Below, piece after piece: positions 1 through 8,398 of a DNA stretch of 64,000 nucleotides. The stretch is taken from NCBI RefSeq assembly GCF_900604315.1, contig NZ_LR026978.1, positions 2,866,325-2,930,324 of the forward strand, read 5' to 3'. The notes beneath the pieces are model-generated. The model saw nothing but the letters and a program-made list of their open reading frames with translations, did no database searches and was not told where the DNA came from. The position numbers and the translations under genes are program-made. Positions within the stretch are counted from its first letter, which is position 1. The number at the start of each line of letters is the position of its first letter. The DNA is from [Erwinia] mediterraneensis (lineage in GTDB: Bacteria > Pseudomonadota > Gammaproteobacteria > Enterobacterales > Enterobacteriaceae).

Positions 1-54
1 AGCTGGATCGCTTATTCTGCCGAGTTGTAATGACCCCGCTCAGGAGGAAAAAAG

Positions 55-1164
55 ATGTTCAACCAACGTAAAAAATGGTTGTCAGGTGTGGTAGCTGGCG
101 TACTGGTAGCGGTTTCCGCTGGCGCCATGGCAGAAGAAAAGACGCTGCACGTTTATAACTGGTCCGATTATATTGCGCCAGACACCGTGCCGAACTTTGA
201 AAAACAGACGGGGACGAAAGTCGTCTACGACGTGTTTGACTCCAACGAAGTGCTGGAAGGCAAACTGATGGCAGGCAGCACCGGCTATGACGTGGTGGTG
301 CCATCCTCCAGCTTCCTGGCGCGTCAGCTGCAGTCTGGCGTCTTCCAGCCGCTGGATAAGAGCAAGCTGCCCAACTATAAAAATCTCGATCCGGCCCTGC
401 TGGAAAAAGTGGCGCAGCACGATCCGGACAATAAATATGCGATTCCTTACCTGTGGGCCACCACCGGTATCGGCTATAACATCGATAAAGTAAAAGCCGT
501 GCTGGGTGAAGATGCGCCGGTTGACAGCTGGGATCTGATATTTAAGCCGGAAAATCTGGAAAAACTGAAAAGCTGCGGCGTCTCTTTCCTTGATGCCCCG
601 GAAGAAGTGTTTGCCACCGTGCTTAACTATCTGGGCAAAGATCCCAACAGCAGCGATGCCAAAGATTACTCGGTTGCTGCGACCGATCTGCTGCTGAAGC
701 TGCGTCCGAATATCCGCTACTTCCACTCGTCTCAGTACATCAACGATCTGGCGAACGGGAACACCTGTGTGGCGATCGGCTGGGCAGGAGATGTGCTGCA
801 GGCGAAAGATCGTGCTGACGCAGCGAATAATGGCGTGCATCTGGCCTACAGCATTCCCAAAGAGGGCGCGCTGGCATTCTTTGACATGATGGCGATTCCA
901 AAAGATGCGAAAAACGTGGATGCCGCCTACCAGTGGTTAAACTACATCATGGATCCCAGGGTAATCGCCAACGTTTCTAATAAAATCTACTATGCCAGCG
1001 GCAATAAAGCGTCGCTGCCGCTGGTGAATGCGGATGTGCGTAACAACCCGGGTATCTTCCCGACAGAGGAAACCATGTCCAAACTCTTTGTTCTGAAAGT
1101 CCAGGATCCGAAACTGGATCGTGTGCGTACCCGTGCATGGACTAAAGTAAAAAGTGGTAAGTGA
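55..1164 (+). CDS. potF: Putrescine ABC transporter, periplasmic binding protein PotF
   Basis: Captures putrescine in the periplasm and delivers it to the PotGHI importer. The 369-aa protein matches E. coli PotF (370 aa) along its length. A Sec signal peptide occupies about residues 1-26, with cleavage after AMA and a mature start at EEKTLHVYNWSDY, the typical spermidine/putrescine-binding opening. A strong ribosome site (AGGAGG) lies 7 bases before the ATG. It is the first gene of potFGHI, and a terminator-like hairpin separates it from potG, so PotF is probably made in excess over the membrane parts. Only 54 bases lie upstream, so its promoter is not visible. Confidence 0.96.
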   Translation: MFNQRKKWLSGVVAGVLVAVSAGAMAEEKTLHVYNWSDYIAPDTVPNFEKQTGTKVVYDVFDSNEVLEGKLMAGSTGYDVVVPSSSFLARQLQSGVFQPLDKSKLPNYKNLDPALLEKVAQHDPDNKYAIPYLWATTGIGYNIDKVKAVLGEDAPVDSWDLIFKPENLEKLKSCGVSFLDAPEEVFATVLNYLGKDPNSSDAKDYSVAATDLLLKLRPNIRYFHSSQYINDLANGNTCVAIGWAGDVLQAKDRADAANNGVHLAYSIPKEGALAFFDMMAIPKDAKNVDAAYQWLNYIMDPRVIANVSNKIYYASGNKASLPLVNADVRNNPGIFPTEETMSKLFVLKVQDPKLDRVRTRAWTKVKSGK

Positions 1165-1196
1165 TTCGTCCTGAACGTATTTACTTGCAATAAAAC

Positions 1197-1237
1197 GGCA
1201 ACAGAGGCGCGGTGATGGCCTCTGTTGTGCCTTTTTT
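1197..1237 (+). terminator. Intrinsic terminator or attenuator between potF and potG
   Basis: GGCAACAGAGGC (1197-1208) pairs with GCCTCTGTTG plus TGCC (1218-1231) around an 8-base loop, with a small bulge, followed by six T. It sits inside the operon, so it probably acts as a partial terminator that lowers potGHI expression relative to potF. Confidence 0.75.
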
Positions 1238-1287
1238 AGCGGCTGGCTTTGCCGTGCTGTTCCGCTCAGTGCCGGAGAGACAAGTTA

Positions 1288-2421
1288 GTGAACGACGCGA
1301 TTCCCCGTCCCCAAAATAAAACCGCAAAAGCGTTAACGCCGTTGCTGGAAATCCGCAACCTGACGAAATCCTTTGACGGTCAGCATGCCGTGGATGATGT
1401 CAGCCTGACCATCTACAAAGGGGAAATTTTTGCCCTGCTGGGGGCGTCCGGCTGCGGAAAATCGACCCTGTTACGTATGCTGGCGGGCTTTGAAACGCCG
1501 ACCAGTGGCCAGATTGTGCTGGATGGTCAGGATCTCTCCCATGTGCCGCCTTATCAGCGCCCCATCAATATGATGTTCCAGAGCTACGCGCTGTTTCCTC
1601 ATATGACGGTAGAGCAGAATATCGCGTTTGGCCTGAAGCAGGATAAGTTGCCGTCAGCGGAAATTAACAGCCGGGTCGAGGAGATGCTGGCGCTGGTGCA
1701 TATGCAGGAGTACGCAAAGCGCAAGCCGCATCAGCTTTCCGGTGGCCAGCGCCAGCGCGTGGCGCTGGCGCGCAGTCTGGCGAAACGTCCCAAGCTGCTG
1801 CTGCTGGATGAGCCGATGGGCGCGCTGGATAAAAAGCTGCGCGATCGCATGCAACTGGAAGTGGTGGACATTCTGGAGCGCGTCGGCGCCACCTGTGTGA
1901 TGGTCACCCACGATCAGGAGGAGGCGATGACCATGGCTGGGCGTATCGCTATTATGAATCGCGGGAAATTTATCCAGATTGGCGAGCCGGAAGAGATCTA
2001 TGAGCATCCGGGCAGCCGTTACAGCGCCGAATTTATTGGTTCGGTCAACATGTTTGAAGGCCTGCTGCGTGAACGTCAGGAGGAGGGTCTGGTGATCGAC
2101 AGTCCCGGACTGATCCATCCGCTGAAGGTGCAGTCCGATGCCATGATTACTGAAAACGTGCCGGTCTACGTGGCTCTGCGTCCGGAAAAAGTGATGCTGT
2201 GTGATGAGGTGCCAGCCGATGGCTGTAACTTTGCCCTGGGGGAGGTGGTACATATCGCTTACCTCGGCGATCTTTCTATCTATCATGTCCGCCTGCACAG
2301 CGGGCAAATGATCAGCGCGCAGTTGCAGAATAGCTGGCGTTATCGCAAAGGGGCGCCCACCTGGGGAGATGAAGTCCGCCTCTGCTGGGATATCGACAGC
2401 TGTGTGGTCCTGACGGTTTAA
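1288..2421 (+). CDS. potG: Putrescine ABC transporter ATP-binding subunit PotG
   Basis: ATPase that powers putrescine uptake by PotFGHI at the inner membrane. I chose the GTG at 1288 (377 aa, the E. coli length) because GGAGAG lies just upstream; the frame stays open to 1249. Walker A is GASGCGKST (residues 52-60), the signature LSGGQRQR starts near 150, Walker B is LLLLDEP near 170-176, and the H-loop is MVTHDQEE. The C-terminal third is the TOBE/OB regulatory domain of this subfamily. The stop is followed after 9 bases by potH. Confidence 0.95.
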   Translation: MNDAIPRPQNKTAKALTPLLEIRNLTKSFDGQHAVDDVSLTIYKGEIFALLGASGCGKSTLLRMLAGFETPTSGQIVLDGQDLSHVPPYQRPINMMFQSYALFPHMTVEQNIAFGLKQDKLPSAEINSRVEEMLALVHMQEYAKRKPHQLSGGQRQRVALARSLAKRPKLLLLDEPMGALDKKLRDRMQLEVVDILERVGATCVMVTHDQEEAMTMAGRIAIMNRGKFIQIGEPEEIYEHPGSRYSAEFIGSVNMFEGLLRERQEEGLVIDSPGLIHPLKVQSDAMITENVPVYVALRPEKVMLCDEVPADGCNFALGEVVHIAYLGDLSIYHVRLHSGQMISAQLQNSWRYRKGAPTWGDEVRLCWDIDSCVVLTV

Positions 2422-2430
2422 GGAGGCGTA

Positions 2431-3396
2431 ATGAGCCAGATATCTGAACGCAGCAGCAAACCCCCGGCGATACAGCTGGGGACGCCGCTGCAGCGCTGGG
2501 CAACGCGCATCAAAATGCAGCATGGCCGCAAACTGGTGATTGCCTTGCCCTATGTGTGGCTGGTGCTGTTTTTCCTGCTGCCGTTTCTGATCGTGCTGAA
2601 GATTAGCTTTGCGGATATTGCGCGCGCGATCCCACCTTACACCGAGCTCGTCAGCTGGGCGGACGATCAGCTGAGCGTGGTGGTGAATTTTGCCAACTAT
2701 CTGCAGCTGACGGACGATCCGCTCTATATTGAGGCCTATCTGCAGTCGCTGAAAGTGGCAGCCATCTCTACCCTGATTTGTCTGCTGATTGGCTATCCGC
2801 TCGCCTGGGCGGTGGCGCACAGTTCGCCCTCGATGCGTAATATTCTGCTGTTGCTGGTGCTGCTGCCCTCCTGGACCTCATTCCTGGTGCGCGTCTACGC
2901 CTGGATGGGCTTGCTGAACAATAACGGTATTCTGAACCGCTTTTTGCTGTGGCTTGGGGTGATCGACCATCCACTGGTGATCCTTTACACCAACACGGCG
3001 GTCTATATCGGTATCGTTTACTGCTATCTGCCGTTTATGGTACTGCCTATCTACACGGCGCTGACGCGTATCGATTATTCGCTGGTGGAAGCCTCGCTGG
3101 ACCTGGGCGCGCGTCCGCTGAAAACCTTTTTCAGCGTGATTGTGCCTTTGACGCGCGGCGGCATTATTGCGGGCTCGATGCTGGTATTTATCCCGGCGGT
3201 GGGCGAGTACGTGATCCCCGAGCTGCTCGGCGGGCCGGACAGCATTATGATTGGCCGCATCCTGTGGCAGGAGTTCTTTAATAACCGTGACTGGCCGGTG
3301 GCCTCAGCGCTGGCGGTGATTATTCTGCTGATTCTGATCCTGCCTATCATCTGGTTTCATAAGCATCAGAATAAACAGCTGGGAGAGAAAGGATGA
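2431..3396 (+). CDS. potH: Putrescine ABC transporter permease PotH
   Basis: One of the two permeases of the putrescine importer. It is 321 aa (E. coli 317) with about six membrane segments, starting with the hydrophobic stretch ALPYVWLVLFFLLPFLIVL near residues 35-55. The EAA loop that docks on PotG is EASLDLGARPLKTFFSVIVP. The ATG follows AAGGAGG closely. The last four bases overlap the start of potI (ATGA), which implies translational coupling. Confidence 0.95.
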   Translation: MSQISERSSKPPAIQLGTPLQRWATRIKMQHGRKLVIALPYVWLVLFFLLPFLIVLKISFADIARAIPPYTELVSWADDQLSVVVNFANYLQLTDDPLYIEAYLQSLKVAAISTLICLLIGYPLAWAVAHSSPSMRNILLLLVLLPSWTSFLVRVYAWMGLLNNNGILNRFLLWLGVIDHPLVILYTNTAVYIGIVYCYLPFMVLPIYTALTRIDYSLVEASLDLGARPLKTFFSVIVPLTRGGIIAGSMLVFIPAVGEYVIPELLGGPDSIMIGRILWQEFFNNRDWPVASALAVIILLILILPIIWFHKHQNKQLGEKG

Positions 3397-4238
3397 ACAA
3401 CCTGCCGACAATCCGCTCGCCCTGGCGCACCCTTATTCTGGTGCTCTGTTTCCTGTTTCTCTATGCGCCGATGTTGTTGCTGGTGGTTTACTCCTTTAAC
3501 AGCTCGCAGCTGGTGACGGTCTGGGAGCACTTCTCCTTCCGCTGGTATCTGGTGCTGTTTCAGGATGATGCCATGATCGATGCAGTGCTGCTCAGTCTGT
3601 CCATTGCGGCGCTCTCTGCCAGTATGGCGGTGGTGCTGGGCACCATTGCTGCGGTGATTATCGTGCGCTTTGGCAGTTTCCGCGGGCATAACGGCTTTGC
3701 GTTTATGCTGACGGCACCGCTGGTGATGCCGGATGTGATTACCGGCCTGTCGCTGCTGCTGCTGTTTGTGGCGATGGCCCATGCCCTCGGCTGGCCTGCC
3801 GATCGCGGAATGCTGACCATCTGGCTGGCGCATGTCACCTTCTGTACCGCTTATGTGGCGGTGGTGGTGAACTCGCGTCTGCGCGAACTTGATCGCTCAG
3901 TAGAAGAAGCCGCCATGGATCTAGGCGCTACGCCGCTGAAAGTGTTCTTCGTGATCACCGTGCCGATGATCGCACCGGCGCTGGTGACCGGCTGGCTGCT
4001 GGCCTTTACCCTGTCGCTGGATGACCTGGTGATTTCCAGCTTTGTCACCGGTCCCGGTGCGACCACGTTGCCGATGGCGATCTTCGCTACTGTACGCCGT
4101 GGCGTTAATCCGGAGATCAATGCGCTGGCCTCGCTGATTCTGTTTGTCGTGGGTCTGGTGGGCTTTATCGCCTGGCGCTTTATGGCCCACGAGGAAAAGC
4201 AGCGTTTGCGTGATATTCAGAAAGCAAAACGTGGCTGA
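3393..4238 (+). CDS. potI: Putrescine ABC transporter permease PotI
   Basis: Second permease of PotFGHI, 281 aa, equal to the E. coli protein. It has about six hydrophobic segments, and the EAA motif is EEAAMDLGATPLKVFFVITVP, the match of that in PotH. It starts within the potH stop (ATGA overlap, with a GAGAGAAAGG ribosome site inside potH). It is the last gene of the operon; a GC-rich hairpin follows before ybjO. Confidence 0.95.
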   Translation: MNNLPTIRSPWRTLILVLCFLFLYAPMLLLVVYSFNSSQLVTVWEHFSFRWYLVLFQDDAMIDAVLLSLSIAALSASMAVVLGTIAAVIIVRFGSFRGHNGFAFMLTAPLVMPDVITGLSLLLLFVAMAHALGWPADRGMLTIWLAHVTFCTAYVAVVVNSRLRELDRSVEEAAMDLGATPLKVFFVITVPMIAPALVTGWLLAFTLSLDDLVISSFVTGPGATTLPMAIFATVRRGVNPEINALASLILFVVGLVGFIAWRFMAHEEKQRLRDIQKAKRG

Positions 4239-4262
4239 ATTCCGTAACATTTGCTACTCCAT

Positions 4263-4289
4263 AAAGGGCGGGCTCAGTTCGCCCGCTTT
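4263..4289 (+). terminator. Hairpin after potI, weak terminator
   Basis: GCGGGC (4268-4273) and GCCCGC (4281-4286) form a perfect 6-bp stem flanked by AAA and TTT. The T-run is only three bases, so termination is probably incomplete and ybjO may be partly read through from potI. Confidence 0.5.
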
Positions 4290-4302
4290 ACGGAGCTGAC
4301 CA

Positions 4303-4770
4303 ATGTCGGAAACCTTTAAACACGCCTTAACACAACCTGTTGCGCCCGTGCCGGTGACCATTGCTGGCGTGGCGATTATTGCGACGCGCTGCCTTAGTGT
4401 GCTGATGTTGTTCAATGAGCTGGGCTATAACGAGCTGGTGAATTTTGTGCACCGCAGCGCGCAATCCTGGGATTCGACACTGATTTTTATCGCCAGCCAG
4501 CTCATCTTCATTATTGAGCTGCGCTGCGCCATTATTCTGATGCGCGGCGCCAACCGGGGGCGCTGGGGCTACGTCATCAGTCAGGTGGCGGTGCTGAGTT
4601 ATATGCTGATGGCTTCGCTGGGCTGGATCTACCCCGAAATTTTCAGCATCAGTGGAGAAAATAACGTCCAGGTGCTGCATCGCACCCTGATGCAAAAACT
4701 GCCCGATCTCCTGATATTACTGCTGCTGTTTATGCCTGACAGCAGTCGCGCATTTTTCCGGGGACGATGA
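4303..4770 (+). CDS. ybjO: Inner membrane protein YbjO (DUF2593 family)
   Basis: Membrane protein of unknown function, 155 aa (E. coli YbjO about 162). It has several hydrophobic segments, for example VTIAGVAIIATRCLSVLMLF near residues 18-37, further segments near 60-80 and 90-110, and a C-terminal one (LPDLLILLLLFMP). Its place between potI and rlmC is the same as in E. coli, which supports the name. Nothing in the sequence shows a substrate or partner. Confidence 0.88.
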   Translation: MSETFKHALTQPVAPVPVTIAGVAIIATRCLSVLMLFNELGYNELVNFVHRSAQSWDSTLIFIASQLIFIIELRCAIILMRGANRGRWGYVISQVAVLSYMLMASLGWIYPEIFSISGENNVQVLHRTLMQKLPDLLILLLLFMPDSSRAFFRGR

Positions 4771-4818
4771 TACAATCGCCCTCCGCTTTTGCCCTCCATC
4801 GTGAATACAGGCTTTACC

Positions 4819-5943
4819 ATGCACTGCGCGCTCTATGACGCTAACCGTTGCCGCTCCTGTCAGTGGCTGGAAAAACCCTACGCCCATCAGCTCAGCGAGA
4901 AACAGTCTCAGCTGGAGCAACTGCTGGCCGCCAGTGCAGTAGAAACATGGCTGCCGCCGGTGGCTTCGGCACAGCAGGGCTTTCGCAATAAAGCCAAGAT
5001 GGTGGTCAGCGGCAGCGTAGAGCGTCCGCTGTTCGGCATGGTGCAACGTGATGGCAGCGCGGTGGACCTCTCTGACTGCCCGCTCTATCCTGACACCTTT
5101 GCCCCGGTGTTCGCGCAGCTGAAGCCGTTTATCGCCCGCGCGGGCTTAACCCCTTACAATGTGGCGCGCAAGCGTGGCGAGCTGAAATTTCTACTGCTGA
5201 CCGAAAGCACGCAGGGCGGCATGATGCTGCGTTTCGTGTTGCGCTCAACGCAGAAGCTGGCGCAGCTGCGTGCCGCGCTGCCCTGGCTGCAACAGCAGCT
5301 GCCGCAGCTGAAAGTGATTTCGGCCAATATTCAGCCGGTGCATATGGCGATCCTGGAAGGCGATGAAGAGATCTTTCTGACGCCGGAGCAGGCGCTGGCG
5401 GAGCAGCTGAATAACGTACCGCTCTGGATCCGGCCGCAAAGCTTCTTTCAGACCAACCCGCAGGTGGCAGCGGCGCTCTACGCCACGGCGCGTGACTGGG
5501 TGCGCGCGCTGGCGGTGACCAGCATGTGGGATCTGTTTTGCGGCGTGGGTGGCTTTGGGCTGCATTGCGCGACCCCGGAGATGGCGCTCACTGGTATTGA
5601 AATCAGCGCAGAGGCGATCGCCTGCGCCAGCCGATCTGCGGAGATGCTGGGCTTATCCCATGTGCGCTTTGCCGCGCTGGATTCAACGCAGTTCGCGACC
5701 TCACGCAGCGATATTCCACAACTGGTACTGGTTAATCCGCCGCGCCGCGGCATCGGCGAGGCGCTGTGTGCGTATCTCAGCCGGATGGCACCCGACTATA
5801 TCCTTTACTCCAGCTGTAATGCGCAAAGCCTGGCGCAGGATATTGTCCGGTTAACTGAATACCGCGTCACGCGTGTGCAGTTGTTCGATATGTTTCCCCA
5901 TACCGCCCATTCTGAAGTACTGACGCTGCTGACGCGGCGTTAA
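4819..5943 (+). CDS. rlmC: 23S rRNA (uracil-747-C5) methyltransferase RlmC
   Basis: SAM-dependent enzyme that makes m5U747 in 23S rRNA (formerly RumB). I chose the ATG at 4819 (374 aa), since [14 protein letters not shown] is the conserved start; the frame opens earlier, at 4789. Cys3, Cys11, Cys14 and Cys87 fit the [4Fe-4S] ligands of the RumA/RumB family. The SAM motif is [14 protein letters not shown], and the catalytic Cys is in YSSCNAQSL (about C333). No TRAM domain precedes the core, which separates RlmC from RlmD. It converges on artJ with a 37-base gap. Confidence 0.95.
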   Translation: MHCALYDANRCRSCQWLEKPYAHQLSEKQSQLEQLLAASAVETWLPPVASAQQGFRNKAKMVVSGSVERPLFGMVQRDGSAVDLSDCPLYPDTFAPVFAQLKPFIARAGLTPYNVARKRGELKFLLLTESTQGGMMLRFVLRSTQKLAQLRAALPWLQQQLPQLKVISANIQPVHMAILEGDEEIFLTPEQALAEQLNNVPLWIRPQSFFQTNPQVAAALYATARDWVRALAVTSMWDLFCGVGGFGLHCATPEMALTGIEISAEAIACASRSAEMLGLSHVRFAALDSTQFATSRSDIPQLVLVNPPRRGIGEALCAYLSRMAPDYILYSSCNAQSLAQDIVRLTEYRVTRVQLFDMFPHTAHSEVLTLLTRR

Positions 5944-5980
5944 TGGCGGCAGAAGGCCGCTGGTTGTGCTGGCGGGAAGC

Positions 5981-6712
5981 TTATTCCGGGAACCATTTCT
6001 GGTTAAGCTGTTGCCAGGTTCCGTTAGCCTTGAGCTCTGTCAGTGCCGCGTTCAGTTCGTTACGTAATGCGTCATTGCCTTTACGTACTGCAATGCCGAG
6101 GCCGGTGCCAAAATATTGCGCGTCGGTAATGCGCTCACCCACGGTAGCCAGATTCTGATCTTTCTTCAGCCACTGCGCCACTACCGCGCTGTCGCCAAAT
6201 ACCCCATCCAGACGGCCATTTTGCAGATCGAGCAGCGCATTCTGGTAGCTGTCATAAGCCACGGCCACCACTTCCGGATGTTTTTCCAGCAGGTATTTCT
6301 GATGGGTAGTGCCATTTTCCATACCGATGCGTTTGCCTTTCAGCTGGGACCAGTCGCTGAATTTTCCTTTAGCGGCAATCACCGTCGCCGAGTTGGCGTA
6401 ATAGGGCTGGGTAAAATCGACCTGCTTGCTGCGCTCGGCGGTAATATCCATGCCGGAGATAATCGCGTCGTAGCGGCGAAACTTCAGTGACGGGATCAGG
6501 CTGTCAAACGCGTTATTGGTAAAGGTGCATTCAGCTTTCATCTGCTGGCACAGCGCTTTTGCCAGATCGATATCGAAGCCAGCAATCTCATTGTTGCTGT
6601 CGAGAAATTCAAACGGCGGATAGGTAGCGGAAGCGGCGAAACGGATTTTTTCTGCGGCCTGGGCACTCATTGCCAGGGTTGCCACCAGGGTAGCAACAAT
6701 CCATTTTTTCAT
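5981..6712 (-). CDS. artJ: Arginine ABC transporter binding protein ArtJ
   Basis: Periplasmic L-arginine-binding protein of the Art importer. It is 243 aa from the MKKWIV start; an upstream in-frame ATG at 6790 is ignored because it falls inside the putative operator. The signal peptide covers about residues 1-19 (SAQA). The mature part is a family 3 solute-binding fold (EKIRFAASATYPPFEF...DIDLAKALC). It is a paralogue of artI in this window. It stands as a separate unit downstream of artPIQM, behind paired ARG-box-like sites, so ArgR repression by arginine is likely. Confidence 0.94.
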   Translation of the reverse strand: MKKWIVATLVATLAMSAQAAEKIRFAASATYPPFEFLDSNNEIAGFDIDLAKALCQQMKAECTFTNNAFDSLIPSLKFRRYDAIISGMDITAERSKQVDFTQPYYANSATVIAAKGKFSDWSQLKGKRIGMENGTTHQKYLLEKHPEVVAVAYDSYQNALLDLQNGRLDGVFGDSAVVAQWLKKDQNLATVGERITDAQYFGTGLGIAVRKGNDALRNELNAALTELKANGTWQQLNQKWFPE

Positions 6713-6752
6713 GGGTAAAGCTCCTGTAATACGACATAAAGAGTTCTGTTCA

Positions 6753-6791
6753 ACAGAATACAGGATGCCACTAATTGCATTTTTATGCAAT
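6753..6791 (-). promoter_or_regulatory. Tandem ARG boxes (ArgR operator) upstream of artJ
   Basis: The strong box at 6774-6791, ATTGCATTTTTATGCAAT, is a perfect palindrome close to the ARG consensus WNTGAATWWWWATTCANW. A weaker box at 6753-6770, ACAGAATACAGGATGCCA, lies exactly 3 bp away, the spacing used by ArgR hexamers. They sit 41-79 bases before the artJ start. In E. coli artJ is the most strongly arginine-repressed art gene (known); binding here is inferred. Confidence 0.75.
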
Positions 6792-6808
6792 AAAAATGGA
6801 TAAATAGT

Positions 6809-6838
6809 AAAAAAGCCGCTTTCATAGAAGGCGGCTTT
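6809..6838 (-). terminator. Minus-strand intrinsic terminator upstream of artJ
   Basis: AAAGCCGC (6812-6819) pairs with GCGGCTTT (6831-6838). On the minus strand the hairpin is followed by six T (6809-6814). It lies upstream of the artJ operator, so it would insulate artJ from minus-strand transcripts arriving from the artM side, or end a short transcript made between artM and artJ. Confidence 0.7.
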
Positions 6839-6978
6839 GATTGCACCCCATAGGGGGGTACCAAAAACCTTAAAAAGCAGTCTCTGCCTGTTCCGTAAGA
6901 TTCAAATCCAGAGACGATAAGGCAGAGCCAAAACGTATTGATGACCACGCCCGCAGGACGTGGTTTTAAGCTGGCAAT
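6839..6978. other. Structured non-coding gap between artM and artJ
   Basis: No convincing ORF. It holds GTCTCTG (6880-6886), which can pair with CAGAGAC (6909-6915), and the overlapping CTCTGCCT (6882-6889), which can pair with AGGCAGAG (6920-6927); the two pairings exclude each other. A third hairpin, ACCACG/CGTGGT (6944-6949/6959-6964), is followed by four T on the plus strand. A C-run/G-run pair lies at 6845-6859. Minus-strand terminators bracket the block on both sides. It may be an unannotated small RNA; I cannot fix a promoter. Confidence 0.35.
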
Positions 6979-7002
6979 AAAAAAGGCGGGATTTACCCGC
7001 CT
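6979..7002 (-). terminator. Terminator of the artPIQM operon
   Basis: On the minus strand AGGCGGG, a 5-base loop and CCCGCCT are followed by a run of T (plus-strand A-run at 6979-6984). It starts a few bases after the artM stop. Confidence 0.85.
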
Positions 7003-7007
7003 GGATA

Positions 7008-7676
7008 TTAACTTCTGCGCTCAAATGCCAGCGCACGCCTCTCAACCAGTCGCATCAGCAGCGTGAGCAGGCCATTGACGCACAGATAGATCAGCCCGGC
7101 GGCGGCAAACACCGTGACATCGTAGCTGCGTCCATAGAGCAACTGCCCGTGCCCCATGACTTCCATCAGGGTAATGGTGTAGGCCAGCGAGGTGCTTTTG
7201 AACACCAGCACCACTTCGTTGGAGTAAGAGGAGAGAGCGCGTTTAAAAGCGTAAGGCAACAAAATACGCAGGCTCTCTTTACGCCCCATGCCCAGCGCAG
7301 CACAGGCCTGCCATTGTCCTTCCGGAATCGCCCGCACCGCGCCATAAAACAGCTGAGTGGTATAGGCTGCGCTGTTCAGCGATAGCGCCAGCAGGGCGCA
7401 GAGCCAGGGCTGCGACAGCAGATGCCACAGCCAGGGGAGCTGCTGAATCGAGGGAAACTGCCCCGGCCCGTAATAGATCAGGAAGATCTGGACCAGCAAC
7501 GGGGTGCCGGTAAACAGCGTAATATAGCCTTTTACCACCTGGCTGATGACCGGCAGCTTCAGCGCCAGGATCACAGTAAACAGCAGGGAGAGCACCAGCG
7601 CGGCGATCAGCGAGGCGACCGTCAGCGTCAGGCTGGTATGCAGGCCTTTCAGCAGTTCGGGTAAATATTCAAGCAT
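7008..7676 (-). CDS. artM: Arginine ABC transporter permease ArtM
   Basis: Permease of the arginine importer, 222 aa as in E. coli. It has about five hydrophobic segments beginning at LTLTVASLIAALVLSLLFTV. The EAA-type loop is AIPEGQWQACAALGMGRKES, characteristic of polar amino-acid permeases (HisM/GlnP family). It starts at the artQ stop (one-base overlap at 7676), so translation is probably coupled. It is the last gene of artPIQM and is followed at once by a terminator. Confidence 0.95.
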   Translation of the reverse strand: MLEYLPELLKGLHTSLTLTVASLIAALVLSLLFTVILALKLPVISQVVKGYITLFTGTPLLVQIFLIYYGPGQFPSIQQLPWLWHLLSQPWLCALLALSLNSAAYTTQLFYGAVRAIPEGQWQACAALGMGRKESLRILLPYAFKRALSSYSNEVVLVFKSTSLAYTITLMEVMGHGQLLYGRSYDVTVFAAAGLIYLCVNGLLTLLMRLVERRALAFERRS

Positions 7677-8392
7677 CAGCGTTGCCCCCGTTCGAAGCGC
7701 GTGGTACGCAGCTCAATGCGTTTCAATATCGCCTGGCTAATCAGGGTAATCACCAGATAAATCGCTGCAGCTACCAGATACCAGGTAAAGGGCTCCTGGG
7801 TACGGGTTGCGATGCCTTTGGTTTGCAACATGAGATCGTTCACGCTAATCAGCGACACCAGCGCGGTATCCTTCAGCAGTACCAGCCACTGATTGCCCAG
7901 GCCCGGCAGTGCATGGCGCCACATCTGCGGCATCACCAGGCGGAAAAAAATCACAGATTTTTTCATGCCCAGCGCCTGACCCGACTCCCACTGTCCCACC
8001 GGCACCGCCTGCAATGCGCCGCGCAGCGTTTGCGAGGCATAAGCGGAATAGAGCAGGGCCAGCGCAATCACGCCACAGAGAAACGGACTAACGTCAAAGT
8101 TTTCAATTTCTACCTGCACCGGCAGGCTGAACAGCCCCAGATTGAGGCTGAAACCATCTGACAGCGTTAACAGTAGTTGGGACGCGCCGAAGTAGATAAA
8201 CAGCACCACCAGAATTTCCGGCAGGCCACGGATCAGGGTCACCAGTCCGGTGCCAATCCACGCCAGCGGCTTCCAGCGCAGCGATTCCCAGCCAGCAAAA
8301 ATCATCGCCAGCACAAGGCCGGCGATCAGTGCACAAACGGCAAGGCCGACGGTCATCCCGGCGGCGCTTGCGAGCGGTATCATTTCATTCAT
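7676..8392 (-). CDS. artQ: Arginine ABC transporter permease ArtQ
   Basis: Partner permease of ArtM, 238 aa (E. coli 238). Membrane segments begin at about residue 10 ([22 protein letters not shown]). The EAA-type loop is [19 protein letters not shown]. It lies 6 bases after the artI stop in the operon order artP-artI-artQ-artM. Confidence 0.95.
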   Translation of the reverse strand: MNEMIPLASAAGMTVGLAVCALIAGLVLAMIFAGWESLRWKPLAWIGTGLVTLIRGLPEILVVLFIYFGASQLLLTLSDGFSLNLGLFSLPVQVEIENFDVSPFLCGVIALALLYSAYASQTLRGALQAVPVGQWESGQALGMKKSVIFFRLVMPQMWRHALPGLGNQWLVLLKDTALVSLISVNDLMLQTKGIATRTQEPFTWYLVAAAIYLVITLISQAILKRIELRTTRFERGQR

Positions 8393-8398
8393 CAGAAA

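Noticed and set aside
1654..2820. 388-codon open frame antisense to potG/potH
   Set aside because: Shadow of two well-recognised genes; composition is His/Gln-rich, as in other antisense frames here.
6897..6912. tRNA T-arm-like GATTCAAATCC
   Set aside because: The flanking bases do not form the 5-bp T stem and no other tRNA arms are near.
6709..6948. 79-codon minus-strand frame before artJ
   Set aside because: It runs through the ARG boxes and a terminator and resembles nothing.
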